Shown piece by piece: positions 10,211 through 20,602 of a stretch of 64,000 bases of DNA. Location: assembly GCA_015064855.1 (NCBI GenBank), contig SVRK01000001.1:243797-307796 (forward strand), read 5' to 3'. The notes beneath the pieces were generated by a model. It had not been told where the DNA came from. It saw only the letters and a program-made list of their open reading frames with translations, and did no database searches. This stretch comes from Oscillospiraceae bacterium. GTDB taxonomy: Bacteria; Bacillota; Clostridia; Oscillospirales; CAG-272. The first letter of the stretch is position 1, and every line of letters starts with the position of its first letter. The translations under genes and the position numbers were made by a program.

Positions 10211-10957
10211 ATGAATTCAACATTTATTAATGAACTAAAAAAGCCCTCTCATTCTGTAACCGAGGCATTTAAATCTTTACGTACAAATTTTCTTTTCTGT
10301 GGTGATGAATATAAAACTATTCTTATTACCAGTTGTGTAAAGCATGAAGGCAAAAGCACTATATCCATCGAGCTTGCTAAATCATTGGCTATTGCAGATA
10401 AGAAGGTGCTTCTAATCGATGCAGACTTAAGAAAATCTATGTATGCAAACTTCTATACAACCAATGAAAAGGAAGTTTACGGACTCAGTGAATATCTTTC
10501 CGGACAAGAAGCATACGAAAAAGTTCTCTATTCAACTCAATTTGAAAAGCTTGATTTAATTTTCGCCGGCGCAGTTCCACCTAATCCTGTTGAGCTTGTT
10601 AGTTCTAAAAAATTTGAAGAATTAATTCGTGATGCGCGCGAGAAATACGATTACGTCATAATTGACGCTGCTCCTTTAGGCGCAGTTATTGATGCCGCTG
10701 CCATTGGCGCGTTCTGTGATGGCGCTATTATGGTAATTGCAGCTAACGAAATCCACTGCCGCTTGGCACAAGATGTTAAATATCAGCTTGAAAAGAGCAA
10801 CTGCAAGGTTCTCGGTGCTATTTTAAATCGCGTTCCAATCAAGTCCGGCTCATATTACAGTAGCTATTATAGAAAATATTATGGTAGAAAATATGGTTCT
10901 TATGGTTATGGACAAATGGGCGATTATGGATATTACGGAGAGCCAAAGAAAAAATAA
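10211..10957 (+). CDS. CpsD/CapB-type bacterial tyrosine kinase (BY-kinase)
   Basis: Walker A-like SCVKHEGKSTISIELA, LLIDADLRKS, DYVIIDAAP, and a Tyr-cluster C-terminus. Confidence 0.93.
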   Translation: MNSTFINELKKPSHSVTEAFKSLRTNFLFCGDEYKTILITSCVKHEGKSTISIELAKSLAIADKKVLLIDADLRKSMYANFYTTNEKEVYGLSEYLSGQEAYEKVLYSTQFEKLDLIFAGAVPPNPVELVSSKKFEELIRDAREKYDYVIIDAAPLGAVIDAAAIGAFCDGAIMVIAANEIHCRLAQDVKYQLEKSNCKVLGAILNRVPIKSGSYYSSYYRKYYGRKYGSYGYGQMGDYGYYGEPKKK

Positions 10958-10970
10958 GGCATAATCACCA

Positions 10971-11005
10971 AAGGAATTCGGCATCATAAATCCGAATTCC
11001 TTTTT
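10971..11005 (+). terminator. Intra-cassette hairpin terminator between BY-kinase and Wzy
   Basis: AAGGAATTCGG...CCGAATTCCTTTTT. Confidence 0.75.
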
Positions 11006-11040
11006 AATAATCTTTTCAATATTTACAGGAGGAAACATAT

Positions 11041-12420
11041 ATGGACAAAGCCTCGGCTAGCAAGGGTTTACTCTTACTAAACAAAGCTCGTTGGTTCTTT
11101 AATAGTAAGTACTATCCATTTGCACTCTTCTTATTTGCACTGATTTCTCACACTTTTTCAATAGAAATTTTGGGTATTGTTGCAGTAATGACTGCTGCCT
11201 GTATTGGACTTTTAATTTGCGATGATTTTAAGTTTCTAATCGCTCCCTTCGTTGTTTCAAATCTTATGTTCTCTGAAAAAAGCGTTGCAACAGGAAAATA
11301 TTATGAAAAACCATACTTGATTGCAATAGCATGTGGCGTAGTTGGCGTGCTTATTCTCCTTACCATACATTTCATTCTTTACCGAAAAAATATAAAGGTT
11401 GGCGATTTCAAAAAATCGAAGCTCTTTTGGGGATTAATCATATTTTCTATTGCAGTTTTTTTAAATGGCTTCTTCAATTTTTCTGAATATCATCATGGTA
11501 ATATTGCTTACGCATCTATATTAGTTTTTGCAGTAACAGGAATTATTTTCCTCTTTTCAATCGGTCTAAAAAAGGATGAGGGCTTGATTGAATACATTCT
11601 TTATGTCCTTTATTTAATGTCAATTTTAGTAACGTTGGAGTTGTTTATTGCCTTCACAAACCAAATAGATATTGTTAATGGCTCTATAGACAAAGAAAGC
11701 ATCAAAATCGGTTGGGGAATGTGGAACAATATCGGTGGATATTTGGCTTTTTTACTCCCTATTCATTTCTATTTCGCCTCTACTATAAAAAAGTGGGGAT
11801 GGGCATTTTATTTAAGCGGAATAGTGTCATTCATTGCAATCGCTCTAACATTAAGTCGTTCTTCTCTTCTTTCAGGCGGATTAAGCTTGCTTTTTTGTAT
11901 AATTGTTGTCTGCTTTTTCGGTGTAAACAAAAAGATAAATCGTATTTTTGCAATTTGCCTTTTTGGAGTTGGAATTATTGGAATAATCGCTTTATGGGGC
12001 AAAATATCAACTATTTTAGGCGATTATTTAGCAAGAGGACTAGATGACAATGGACGTTTCGAAATGTACAAGCATGGGCTAATCAATTTTATCAATCACC
12101 CAATATTTGGTGGTGGTTTCAATTCAGCCTATGTAACTGACCATATTTTTAATATTTTTCTTCCACCTAGATACCACAATACAATTATTCAAATGATGGG
12201 AACTTGCGGTATATTAGGACTGGGTGCTTACCTCTTCCATAGATATCAAACTATTAGACTGTTTTTATCTTCAAAAAAGCTCTCGACTTTATTTGTTGCA
12301 CTTTGCATAGGAACAATGCTTCTAGGTAGCATGCTTGATAACCATTTCTTCAACATTTATCCCACATTTATATATTCATTTATGCTTGTGGGTGTAGAAA
12401 AATCAAAATCTATCCAATAA
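11041..12420 (+). CDS. O-antigen ligase/polymerase-like polytopic membrane protein
   Basis: About 11 hydrophobic segments and a Wzy_C/O-antigen ligase-like region (GGFNSAYVTDHIFNIFLPPRYHNTIIQM). Confidence 0.8.
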   Translation: MDKASASKGLLLLNKARWFFNSKYYPFALFLFALISHTFSIEILGIVAVMTAACIGLLICDDFKFLIAPFVVSNLMFSEKSVATGKYYEKPYLIAIACGVVGVLILLTIHFILYRKNIKVGDFKKSKLFWGLIIFSIAVFLNGFFNFSEYHHGNIAYASILVFAVTGIIFLFSIGLKKDEGLIEYILYVLYLMSILVTLELFIAFTNQIDIVNGSIDKESIKIGWGMWNNIGGYLAFLLPIHFYFASTIKKWGWAFYLSGIVSFIAIALTLSRSSLLSGGLSLLFCIIVVCFFGVNKKINRIFAICLFGVGIIGIIALWGKISTILGDYLARGLDDNGRFEMYKHGLINFINHPIFGGGFNSAYVTDHIFNIFLPPRYHNTIIQMMGTCGILGLGAYLFHRYQTIRLFLSSKKLSTLFVALCIGTMLLGSMLDNHFFNIYPTFIYSFMLVGVEKSKSIQ

Positions 12421-12424
12421 AGCA

Positions 12425-12452
12425 AAAGCACCGTCGATATTCGACGGTGCTT
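12425..12452. terminator. Bidirectional Rho-independent terminator
   Basis: AAAGCACCGTCGA-TAT-TCGACGGTGCTTT between convergent genes. Confidence 0.85.
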
Positions 12453-12457
12453 TATTT

Positions 12458-14527
12458 TTATTCGATTGTTTCTGTCACAGTTGCTGTGAATTTATCAGAG
12501 GATTTTGTTCCAATCTCAACGTTTAAGCTATCTCCCATTGTAGGCGAGGAATAATAAATAGCCATTTTATCTGTATAATCCTTTGGAAGCTGTACTAGCA
12601 CCTCATCATCTCCACTCGTCACCCTCAACCACGCTCCGTGATATGCTTTATCCTTGTTAGTGACAGTGCCGGAAATATAGTCACTTGTGCCAACTGTTAT
12701 TTGAGAGTTATTATTTGTTGAAACAATAAGAATTGTTCCTCCGGTTACTGAAACATCGCCTATAACTGTTACTTTATTAGCTGCAGTATCTTCAACATCA
12801 ATGTCAATCTTCTCAAACAGATACAAAATACCGCCTGAAATTTCAACCAAATTAATTTTGTTTTCATTGGTATTATCAAATTCAGTTGCTGTTAATTGTG
12901 ACAAAGCAATTGCATCCTTATCAGCAGCTATAAATACTTCTCCGCCACTAACGCTTACATAGTTTGCATACAAGCCTCGTTCGGATTTGAGTACATTTAA
13001 TTTTGCCGTACCAGAAATCTCTATGAATTCAGCATCGGCAGCCTCACCTGTTGTGGATATTACAATTCTACCGCCACTAATTTTCAAATTATTCATCTTT
13101 GGATCTGCTTTGCTATTAACGTTAAAGCTATCCTCATACGAATTAATGCCGATTATTCCGTTTGAAATTGTAACATTCTTAGCACTAAATCCACGGCAAT
13201 TTCTACGTACGTAAAACTCTGCGTTCAAGGGGTGCTTAGTTGCATCAAATTTTTCGTACTTACCATTCATTAATACAAATTTGGTATCATCTTTTGTTTC
13301 ATCTGTTTGTGGCTCATAAACTGCGCTAGTTTTGATGTATATAACACCGCTTGTTGAAACCTCAACATCATTAGCTGAAATTCCATTACCGCAGGTTATT
13401 AGCTTTAGATTAGCATTACCGCTAACAATTACATTTGCATCAGTAGCTATTGAAGACTTATATGAATCAAATATCAACGTGCCACCACTTATTTTAACTT
13501 GATCACTAGCATCAATAGCATTTCCACTTTTTGCTTTTATAGAGACTCTGCCACTATTTATTTCAACTAAACCATAGCAGTTGATACCATTTGTTGCACA
13601 AGTCATATTCAAGCTTCCCGCGCTGATTTTTACATAACCGAGAATCGCCCCATCCTTATCGCTCTCATCTCCACTTTTAAGACCGCTCTTTTGAGTATTA
13701 AGTGTGAATTTTCCACCCTTAATATTAATTCCTCTTTGTCCAAAAATGGCATGCTCTAATGAAGTAATATTTATATTTCCACTTTCAATAGTAAGCTCTT
13801 TGGTATTAGAAATACCATACTTTGAATTAGCTTCAATATTTAACGTACCCTTGCCTTTTATGGTTAAATTACAAGATCTAACACGCAAAGCGGCTTTTTC
13901 ACCATTATTGCTGGCGGTATCATAAAGATAGTTCTCAGTTCCGTCCTTTAAAACGATTGTAAGAGCATCGCAATCCTCTGCAAAAATCGCAGGATAGTTG
14001 TTTTTACTTCTTAATGAAACGCCATCAAAAACCAAGGTAACCGCACCGGCTACATCGTGAATATATATTCCACCATCATTAGATGTGCCGTGCAATCTGT
14101 ACGTACCTGGTGCTGTAATTTCAAATCTTTCGTTTGTTGCTTCTTTCTTAATATCAACATCGTATCTGGTTGTATAGTCTAGTACGTTTCCTTCATTTCC
14201 AAATACATCCTTTTCATCGAAAACCTTTAATTCTTCCTTTAAAGTTTCTTCAACAGTAGGGGTACCCGGGGTAATCGGTACATCTTCTTTTTCGGTTTCG
14301 GTCTCAGTTTCTGTATCGCTTTCTGAAGGTTTATTCGAGTCTGTATTATCGTTTTCATCTGTTTCAGTATCAGTATCCGACTCTGTATCTGTCGCACTAT
14401 CAGTCTCTTTACCAATTTCAGTTTCAGTCTCGGTCTCTGTTTCTGTATCGGTATTTACGTTTCCTCCACAAGAAATCAATGTAAATACCAACAGCGCAGA
14501 CAGTATTAAAAGGATATATTTTTTCAT
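12458..14527 (-). CDS. Carbohydrate-binding domain (DUF4353-like) beta-helix lipoprotein
   Basis: Lipobox FTLISCGGN; TETETE/TDTE linker; repetitive beta-helix (ISGG.. NGISC) body; start placed at MKKYILL. Confidence 0.8.
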   Translation of the reverse strand: MKKYILLILSALLVFTLISCGGNVNTDTETETETETEIGKETDSATDTESDTDTETDENDNTDSNKPSESDTETETETEKEDVPITPGTPTVEETLKEELKVFDEKDVFGNEGNVLDYTTRYDVDIKKEATNERFEITAPGTYRLHGTSNDGGIYIHDVAGAVTLVFDGVSLRSKNNYPAIFAEDCDALTIVLKDGTENYLYDTASNNGEKAALRVRSCNLTIKGKGTLNIEANSKYGISNTKELTIESGNINITSLEHAIFGQRGINIKGGKFTLNTQKSGLKSGDESDKDGAILGYVKISAGSLNMTCATNGINCYGLVEINSGRVSIKAKSGNAIDASDQVKISGGTLIFDSYKSSIATDANVIVSGNANLKLITCGNGISANDVEVSTSGVIYIKTSAVYEPQTDETKDDTKFVLMNGKYEKFDATKHPLNAEFYVRRNCRGFSAKNVTISNGIIGINSYEDSFNVNSKADPKMNNLKISGGRIVISTTGEAADAEFIEISGTAKLNVLKSERGLYANYVSVSGGEVFIAADKDAIALSQLTATEFDNTNENKINLVEISGGILYLFEKIDIDVEDTAANKVTVIGDVSVTGGTILIVSTNNNSQITVGTSDYISGTVTNKDKAYHGAWLRVTSGDDEVLVQLPKDYTDKMAIYYSSPTMGDSLNVEIGTKSSDKFTATVTETIE

Positions 14528-14650
14528 ACGTTTTTCTCCTCTTCGCATATTTTGCACAAAAAAATGTTTTTTTATAAATATATTTTATCACATTTAACTA
14601 TATTAGTCAATATATTTAGAGGAAATATCCGCGTAAACAACGCTGATATT

Positions 14651-15349
14651 TTATATTTCAAGAATTTCAAAATAGTTTTTCTCTCCCTCACACATTGCTG
14701 GCAAGGTATGATAATTTACCCCTTTGATTTGATTATCGTGTCCCTTATGATAATGACCTTGAATTACAAGCTTAACAAAAGCTTCTTCAAAAATTCTTCG
14801 CACTTCTTCGGCATTGTGTATTATATGATTTTCTTCAACGTCTTTGTCAAGGTTTTGATGAACAAAAATATATTTTTCTTTGTCTGATTTTAGTTCTATT
14901 TTCAAGGCGTTTAATTGGGCGCTTGGCAAATAAGTATTTGTCCAATCAACATCACCAACCTTGTATTTTTCGCCATTGTCGTTATAATTGCAATCTAAAA
15001 AGATCAAAACAGTTTTATCTGTCTCAATTTTAAAAGGTGGATATGCCCCACCCGTAAGAGCGTTGAACTCTTCTTTTGTATAGCTTAAGCAATCATGATT
15101 GCCCATTAATGAATAAAACTCAATTCCAAAGGAATTTATCATTTTGGAAAGTTCTTTTAATGCTTTTGGGTTATCTTTTATATTAATGCAATCATCTGTC
15201 AAATCACCCAGACACACAACAAGGTCAACTCCTTGCTTTTTAAAGCTAATCATCGCTTCCTTGATTTTGTCATAAGAGAGCGAATGAAGTCTATTGCTTG
15301 AAGATTTTTTATCAGAATAGTGTGGGTCGGTAAAAAGTCCTATTTTCAT
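14651..15349 (-). CDS. Calcineurin-like metallophosphoesterase
   Basis: TDPHYSD, CLGDLTDD, MGNHD, GHYHKGHD motifs. Confidence 0.92.
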   Translation of the reverse strand: MKIGLFTDPHYSDKKSSSNRLHSLSYDKIKEAMISFKKQGVDLVVCLGDLTDDCINIKDNPKALKELSKMINSFGIEFYSLMGNHDCLSYTKEEFNALTGGAYPPFKIETDKTVLIFLDCNYNDNGEKYKVGDVDWTNTYLPSAQLNALKIELKSDKEKYIFVHQNLDKDVEENHIIHNAEEVRRIFEEAFVKLVIQGHYHKGHDNQIKGVNYHTLPAMCEGEKNYFEILEI

Positions 15350-16126
15350 TTAAATCTCCGTTGAAAGTCCATCGTATGCCACATCTGCACCAAAAGCCCT
15401 TGCAATTTCAACCGTTTCGTCATGTGGCTTATGCAAAGAAGGTGCTATATGAGAAAGATAAACCTTTGTGTTTTCATTAATAATGTTATTTGCTTTTAAG
15501 GACGGGAGCATATGTCTTATCATTGGAATGCTATTATGCTCTCCAACACGATAATCGCCCACACAATCGCCAATTGTTGCATCAATCACTAATGCATCAA
15601 GATTAGCACCGCGTAAATAGTTTAACGCCTCGCACATTATCCAACCGCCATCACAAGCATAATATAACTTTTTTTCGTTCAATTCGACTAACAGATGTTG
15701 TGGATATGTTATTGGATCGTGGTTTGCCGGCAAGCCTGTAACCGTTATGCCATATTGCTCATATTTGGTTATAAGCTTCATTCTAATTATCTCGACATTT
15801 GCAAATTCGGGAATGTCAGCATCCTCTCTAACCCACAAACGCAAGGGGACGTGTCTGTTTTTCGCAATTTCTTCTATATTTTGGGGGAGAAAATGATCAT
15901 TGTGTGTATGGGTGATTAATACGTCCGTTATTTGCTCGTATGGAATCTTGGCTATATTGAGTGACTCAAGAGTGTGTATGCCGCAATCCACCAAAATAGT
16001 ATCGTTTATAAGCATTGAAGAGGAGCGTCTTGCGTCCTTATCAAAGCAATTTTTAAACTCGTTCTCTAGTTTTGGCGAAAAATCGCACGCGCAAGTGCCT
16101 AAAAACTGAATTTTTACGTTTCCCAT
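15350..16126 (-). CDS. MBL-fold metallohydrolase (PhnP-like)
   Basis: THTHNDHF motif; start moved to MGNVKIQFLG. Confidence 0.88.
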   Translation of the reverse strand: MGNVKIQFLGTCACDFSPKLENEFKNCFDKDARRSSSMLINDTILVDCGIHTLESLNIAKIPYEQITDVLITHTHNDHFLPQNIEEIAKNRHVPLRLWVREDADIPEFANVEIIRMKLITKYEQYGITVTGLPANHDPITYPQHLLVELNEKKLYYACDGGWIMCEALNYLRGANLDALVIDATIGDCVGDYRVGEHNSIPMIRHMLPSLKANNIINENTKVYLSHIAPSLHKPHDETVEIARAFGADVAYDGLSTEI

Positions 16127-16137
16127 TCTATTTCTCC

Positions 16138-16929
16138 TTACAAATTTTCGTCGGTATATGTGTAAACCTCTCCGCATTCTATATATTGCGTTTCAAATTC
16201 CGTATGCTTTTCACTAAGTCTTTTAGCTAAAAGACGCATACCATCGCGCTCCGAGCCGATGTGACCCATAACTATCAAGGATTTATTGATACCAAGTGCA
16301 TCGGCATCTCTTGCATATTCTGCAAGCTTCCATTCGCAAGCTTCACCTGTTAAAACTATTTCGACATCTTCGCTTGAAAGAAGCTCAAAAACCCCACTCG
16401 GAGTTCCAAAGCAAAGCGCAATTTTGGTTGATTTTTTATTTCTTGTACCTGCAATACGTACTCTTTTTATGCCAAGCTGCTTTTCCATTTTATTTGCAAG
16501 CTCTAAGGCTGTAATCGGCTCGAAAGAAGTAAACATATAAGATGCGCTATAAGGCGTATGCTCAACAGTTCCGTTTAGTCCGAGATAATAAACCTCACCC
16601 TCGGGAATTTGGTCAACCTCGCGGTGGTGCATATAGTCGTGATAGCGATAAATTGTAATCCCACTTTCTTCTATTAGCTTTCTCTTCGCTACCACCACAG
16701 GAAGCTCATCAATCTCCTCATAATGGTCATAATAGGTCGGCTCGTGAACAATGAGCATATCTGCCCCCCATTCCTTTGCCTTTTTTACAGTTTCAACAGT
16801 TGCAAACATAGTAACTGCAACCTTATTTAGCTCCTTATTTGGATCTCCCGCCTTTAATACATCACAGGTTTTCCACGCCGGCGTTTCTCCGCCCTTTATA
16901 ATTTCTTCAAATAGCTCGTATGCTTTCAT
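16138..16929 (-). CDS. Nif3-like dinuclear metal centre protein
   Basis: IVHEPTYYDH, GHIGSERDGM motifs. Confidence 0.88.
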   Translation of the reverse strand: MKAYELFEEIIKGGETPAWKTCDVLKAGDPNKELNKVAVTMFATVETVKKAKEWGADMLIVHEPTYYDHYEEIDELPVVVAKRKLIEESGITIYRYHDYMHHREVDQIPEGEVYYLGLNGTVEHTPYSASYMFTSFEPITALELANKMEKQLGIKRVRIAGTRNKKSTKIALCFGTPSGVFELLSSEDVEIVLTGEACEWKLAEYARDADALGINKSLIVMGHIGSERDGMRLLAKRLSEKHTEFETQYIECGEVYTYTDENL

Positions 16930-16930
16930 T

Positions 16931-17404
16931 TTACAGTTCCTTTAAATATTTTACTTCGCAAGCATAATGCTCTGTTATAACAACAGGCTTGTCAACTCTA
17001 TAAAAACCGTATTTTTCATAAAATCTCTGTGCCCTTGTCATATTATCAAGTGTTTCAAGATAGCACTTTTTATAATATTTTTTCGCGTATTCGAGTGCAG
17101 CTTCCATAAGCCTGTTTGCTACGCCTGTCCCCCTTGCATCGGGTAAGCAATACATCTTTTGAAGCTCACAAATCTCATCGGTCAAATACCCAATTCCGGT
17201 GCCTCCAACTATTTTTCCGGTTTCGTCCTCCGCAACCCAATATTTATTGCCTTGGGAATTATATATCTCAGAAAATCTGCCAAGGTCAGGGTCTGACCAA
17301 GCAGTACCATCGTGGTTAGCACCAAACTCAATTAAACAAGTACGTATGACAATTTCAACCGATTTATTATCTTTTTTCTCAATTTCTCTAATTGTATAAC
17401 TCAT
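16931..17404 (-). CDS. GNAT family N-acetyltransferase
   Basis: Core GNAT pattern ELQKMYCLPDARGTGVANRLM. Confidence 0.92.
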   Translation of the reverse strand: MSYTIREIEKKDNKSVEIVIRTCLIEFGANHDGTAWSDPDLGRFSEIYNSQGNKYWVAEDETGKIVGGTGIGYLTDEICELQKMYCLPDARGTGVANRLMEAALEYAKKYYKKCYLETLDNMTRAQRFYEKYGFYRVDKPVVITEHYACEVKYLKEL

Positions 17405-17408
17405 TTTA

Positions 17409-18074
17409 TCACCAAATAAAAGGTATCAGCCTATATTTCACCTTTTTCTTATATTCTAAGTATCCGTCAAGTCCGGTTACAAGAACCTTTTCCTCGTTTA
17501 TTATTCGTATAATGATTGCTACTATATAAAACGCAAATGGGATAAGCCCCCAAAACGAGCCGAGTATTAGTGGCATGGGCAAAAACATAAACAAGGTTGC
17601 AAGATACATAGGGTGTCTTACTACACCGTATAATCCGGTTGACACTACCTTTTGATTTTCTTGCACCTCTACGGTCCTTGAAATATATGCGTTTTCACGC
17701 ATTACCTCTGCGTACATTAGGTATCCAAGCTCAAATAGTACAGATGATACTATAACAATCCACAGTGGTACGTTTGACCACCCAAATCGAAAATCAAGCG
17801 CACAAAGGATAAAGCCTATAAGAAACACAAAACCGAGGAGCTTTATCACTCCTTTCTGTGTCTTTTGCTTTTCTTTATTATTAAGTCTTTTTTCAAGAAG
17901 CTTGGGTGCTTTTATAAATAGCACAATTCCCATAATAAGCATAGGAACAAAAAGCAAGCAAATAAATAGCCAAGCATAAGGATAGTATATAGTCCACGCA
18001 GGCAAAAACAGGAGTGAACCTACTAAAAATATTCCTAAAACAAGCTTTACCAGCGCGCTAAATAAGAGCTTCAT
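17409..18074 (-). CDS. Isoprenylcysteine carboxyl methyltransferase (ICMT) family membrane protein
   Basis: GLYGVVRHPMYLATL motif with multiple TM helices. Confidence 0.88.
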   Translation of the reverse strand: MKLLFSALVKLVLGIFLVGSLLFLPAWTIYYPYAWLFICLLFVPMLIMGIVLFIKAPKLLEKRLNNKEKQKTQKGVIKLLGFVFLIGFILCALDFRFGWSNVPLWIVIVSSVLFELGYLMYAEVMRENAYISRTVEVQENQKVVSTGLYGVVRHPMYLATLFMFLPMPLILGSFWGLIPFAFYIVAIIIRIINEEKVLVTGLDGYLEYKKKVKYRLIPFIW

Positions 18075-18087
18075 TTTTTATTCCTTT

Positions 18088-19224
18088 CTATTTTGAAGTG
18101 AGTAAAACAACAGTTTCCACATGATTTGTATATGGAAACATATCTACAGGCTGAATTTTCTTGACCTTGTACCCCGATTTTGTTAAAAATCTTAAGTCGT
18201 CTGCCAAGGTGTCAGGATTACAGGAAATATAGACAACTTTTTTCGGCAAAAGCTCGACTAGGCTTTTTAAAAACTGCATACTACATCCGGCACGTGGTGG
18301 GTCGGTAATTATAACATCTATATTCTCTTTTTTTCTAGCAAGGGATAAAATATACTCCCCTGCATCTTCATTGTAAAATTCTGCATTATTAATGCCATTC
18401 AAAATAGCATTTTCCTTTGCATCTTTTATAGCATCTGAATTTATTTCAACTCCTAATACCTTGCCTACCTTTTTTGCCATTGTAAGACCTATTGTACCGG
18501 TTCCACAGTATGCATCAAGCACGGTTTCGTTTCCTTTTAGATTAGCAAAATCCTTTGCCAAGGAGTATAGTATTTCAGTTTGCTTGGGGTTAACCTGATA
18601 AAACGAAGCAGGACTAATTCTAAATTCAAGACCACAAAGCGTGTCCTTTATGTACCCCTCGCCATATAAGGTCTCGCTCTTTTTGCCGAGAAACAGAGGT
18701 GTTGAGGTTGGATTTATGTTCCAAACAACTGTTGTTATATTCTTGTGCGCTTCAACTAAATCTCTAACAAAGGCTTCTTTTTGTGAAAAATCACCGTTTG
18801 CAGTAACTAAAGCAACCATAATTTCACCGGATTTAAAGCCTTCTCTAACTAAAGCATGACGTAAAAAGCCCTTGCTGGTTTGCATATCGTAGGCTTTGAT
18901 TTTATGCTTTAATACAAGCCGCTTAATAGTTTTTACAATTTTTTGTGATTCTTCAGTTTCAAGCATACAGGAATCAACCTCTGCAATTTTACAAGTAGTT
19001 GACTGGTAAATGCCTGATATAATTTTACCATTTTTGAAGCCAAACATTGATTGCGCCTTGTTGCGATAATTAAATGGATTATCCATGCCTATTATCTCTT
19101 CAACGTGACAATATCTACCGAGCAAACGAATGAGCTTAACCTGCTTCATTTTAAGCTGTTCATCATATTTTAAATTTTGAAGCTGACAACCGCTACATTT
19201 TCTTGAATACGGACAAGCTCTCAT
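18088..19224 (-). CDS. RumA/RlmD-type 23S rRNA m5U methyltransferase lacking the TRAM domain
   Basis: CPYSRKCSGC Fe-S motif, DAYCGTGTIGL SAM motif, DPPRAGC, SCNPDTLADDL. Confidence 0.9.
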   Translation of the reverse strand: MRACPYSRKCSGCQLQNLKYDEQLKMKQVKLIRLLGRYCHVEEIIGMDNPFNYRNKAQSMFGFKNGKIISGIYQSTTCKIAEVDSCMLETEESQKIVKTIKRLVLKHKIKAYDMQTSKGFLRHALVREGFKSGEIMVALVTANGDFSQKEAFVRDLVEAHKNITTVVWNINPTSTPLFLGKKSETLYGEGYIKDTLCGLEFRISPASFYQVNPKQTEILYSLAKDFANLKGNETVLDAYCGTGTIGLTMAKKVGKVLGVEINSDAIKDAKENAILNGINNAEFYNEDAGEYILSLARKKENIDVIITDPPRAGCSMQFLKSLVELLPKKVVYISCNPDTLADDLRFLTKSGYKVKKIQPVDMFPYTNHVETVVLLTSK

Positions 19225-19242
19225 ATTTTACCTCTCTAAATA

Positions 19243-20517
19243 TTATTTTTGTGTAAGACACACGACGGACTCGACGTGGCTTGTTCTTGGGAACATATTA
19301 AACGGATACAAAGGCGATGCAATTTGATAGTCGAGAAGCAAGGTTTTTAGGTCACGTGCCAATGTTTCGGCGTTGCAAGAAACATAGACTATTCGTTTAG
19401 GCTTTAATCTTAATAAAGTCTCAAGCATTATTGGCATACAGCCCTTGCGTGGAGGGTCAATTATAGCCACGTCTACGGCTTTTTTGAAATTTTTGGCATC
19501 TGTTGCTTCAAATGATATATTAGTTATACCATTTAATTTAGCATTGAATTTTGCATCCTTCACGGCATCCTCGTTTATTTCAACTCCATAAACTGTTGCA
19601 CCTGTTTTCTTGGCACAAATTATGCCTATTGTACCCGTTCCGCAAAACAAATCGGCACAGATTTTTTCTTTATCTAAATTTGCGAGCTCTATTGCTTTTT
19701 CATAGAGCAAATCGGCACAAACAGGATTTACTTGATAAAACGAGCTCGGAGATATTCTAAATTTCAATCCACACAGCTCATCATTAATATATCCATCGCC
19801 GTAAATTGTCTTAAATTTAACCTTTTCAAGTGCAAAATCTCTATCCTTACAAACGGAATAAAGCACTGTTTTTATGTTATCAAACTGTGATACTAAATTT
19901 GTTGCATATTTTACAATATCGGTTTCTCGGCTGAAAATCGGGCAAACCATTATTTCTTTGTTTACGAAAGTTCTTCTTAAATATATAGCACGTAAAGGAG
20001 CGTTTTTAAAGAACTCCACTGTATATCTTGCAATTTTTTCAAAAACGTCATCATTCAAAATACACTTAGTGTGTTCAACAAGCTTATTTGTTCCACCTGC
20101 CAGATAACCATACTTGCCGTTTTCTACGAAAAACACCACCTTGTTTCTGTATTTTTCAGACACAGGAGTGCTTATTTTTTCAACATTTACATCAATGTCA
20201 TTCTTTTTGAAAATTGACTTAATGTAATTTTCCTTAATTTTGTTTTCTACATCTATATCACAATGCAAAAAGCTACAACCGCCACATTCATTAAATACCG
20301 GACATATTGGTTCTACTCTATTTTTTGATGAAACACCTACATTTGTCTTTTTTGCATATGCAAATTTTTTATGCACATCAGTTATTTTAATTTCGCATTT
20401 CTCACCCGCAAGTGCTTTTTCAACAAAAACAACCATTCCGTCAATATGGCAAATACCATTTGCAAAAATATTGGTGTCTTCTATTTCCACAGTAAATATG
20501 TCATTAATCTTTACCAT
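19243..20517 (-). CDS. rlmD: RumA/RlmD-type 23S rRNA m5U methyltransferase with TRAM domain
   Basis: N-terminal TRAM, CPVFNECGGC, DLFCGTGTIGI, DPPRKGC, SCNAETLARDL. Confidence 0.9.
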   Translation of the reverse strand: MVKINDIFTVEIEDTNIFANGICHIDGMVVFVEKALAGEKCEIKITDVHKKFAYAKKTNVGVSSKNRVEPICPVFNECGGCSFLHCDIDVENKIKENYIKSIFKKNDIDVNVEKISTPVSEKYRNKVVFFVENGKYGYLAGGTNKLVEHTKCILNDDVFEKIARYTVEFFKNAPLRAIYLRRTFVNKEIMVCPIFSRETDIVKYATNLVSQFDNIKTVLYSVCKDRDFALEKVKFKTIYGDGYINDELCGLKFRISPSSFYQVNPVCADLLYEKAIELANLDKEKICADLFCGTGTIGIICAKKTGATVYGVEINEDAVKDAKFNAKLNGITNISFEATDAKNFKKAVDVAIIDPPRKGCMPIMLETLLRLKPKRIVYVSCNAETLARDLKTLLLDYQIASPLYPFNMFPRTSHVESVVCLTQK

Positions 20518-20602
20518 ATTTCAGTTCCTCTCTTGAAAAGCTTTAACAAATATATTATAATATATTTACGAGTGAATTTCAACAGATTGTAAGAGGTTTT
20601 AT

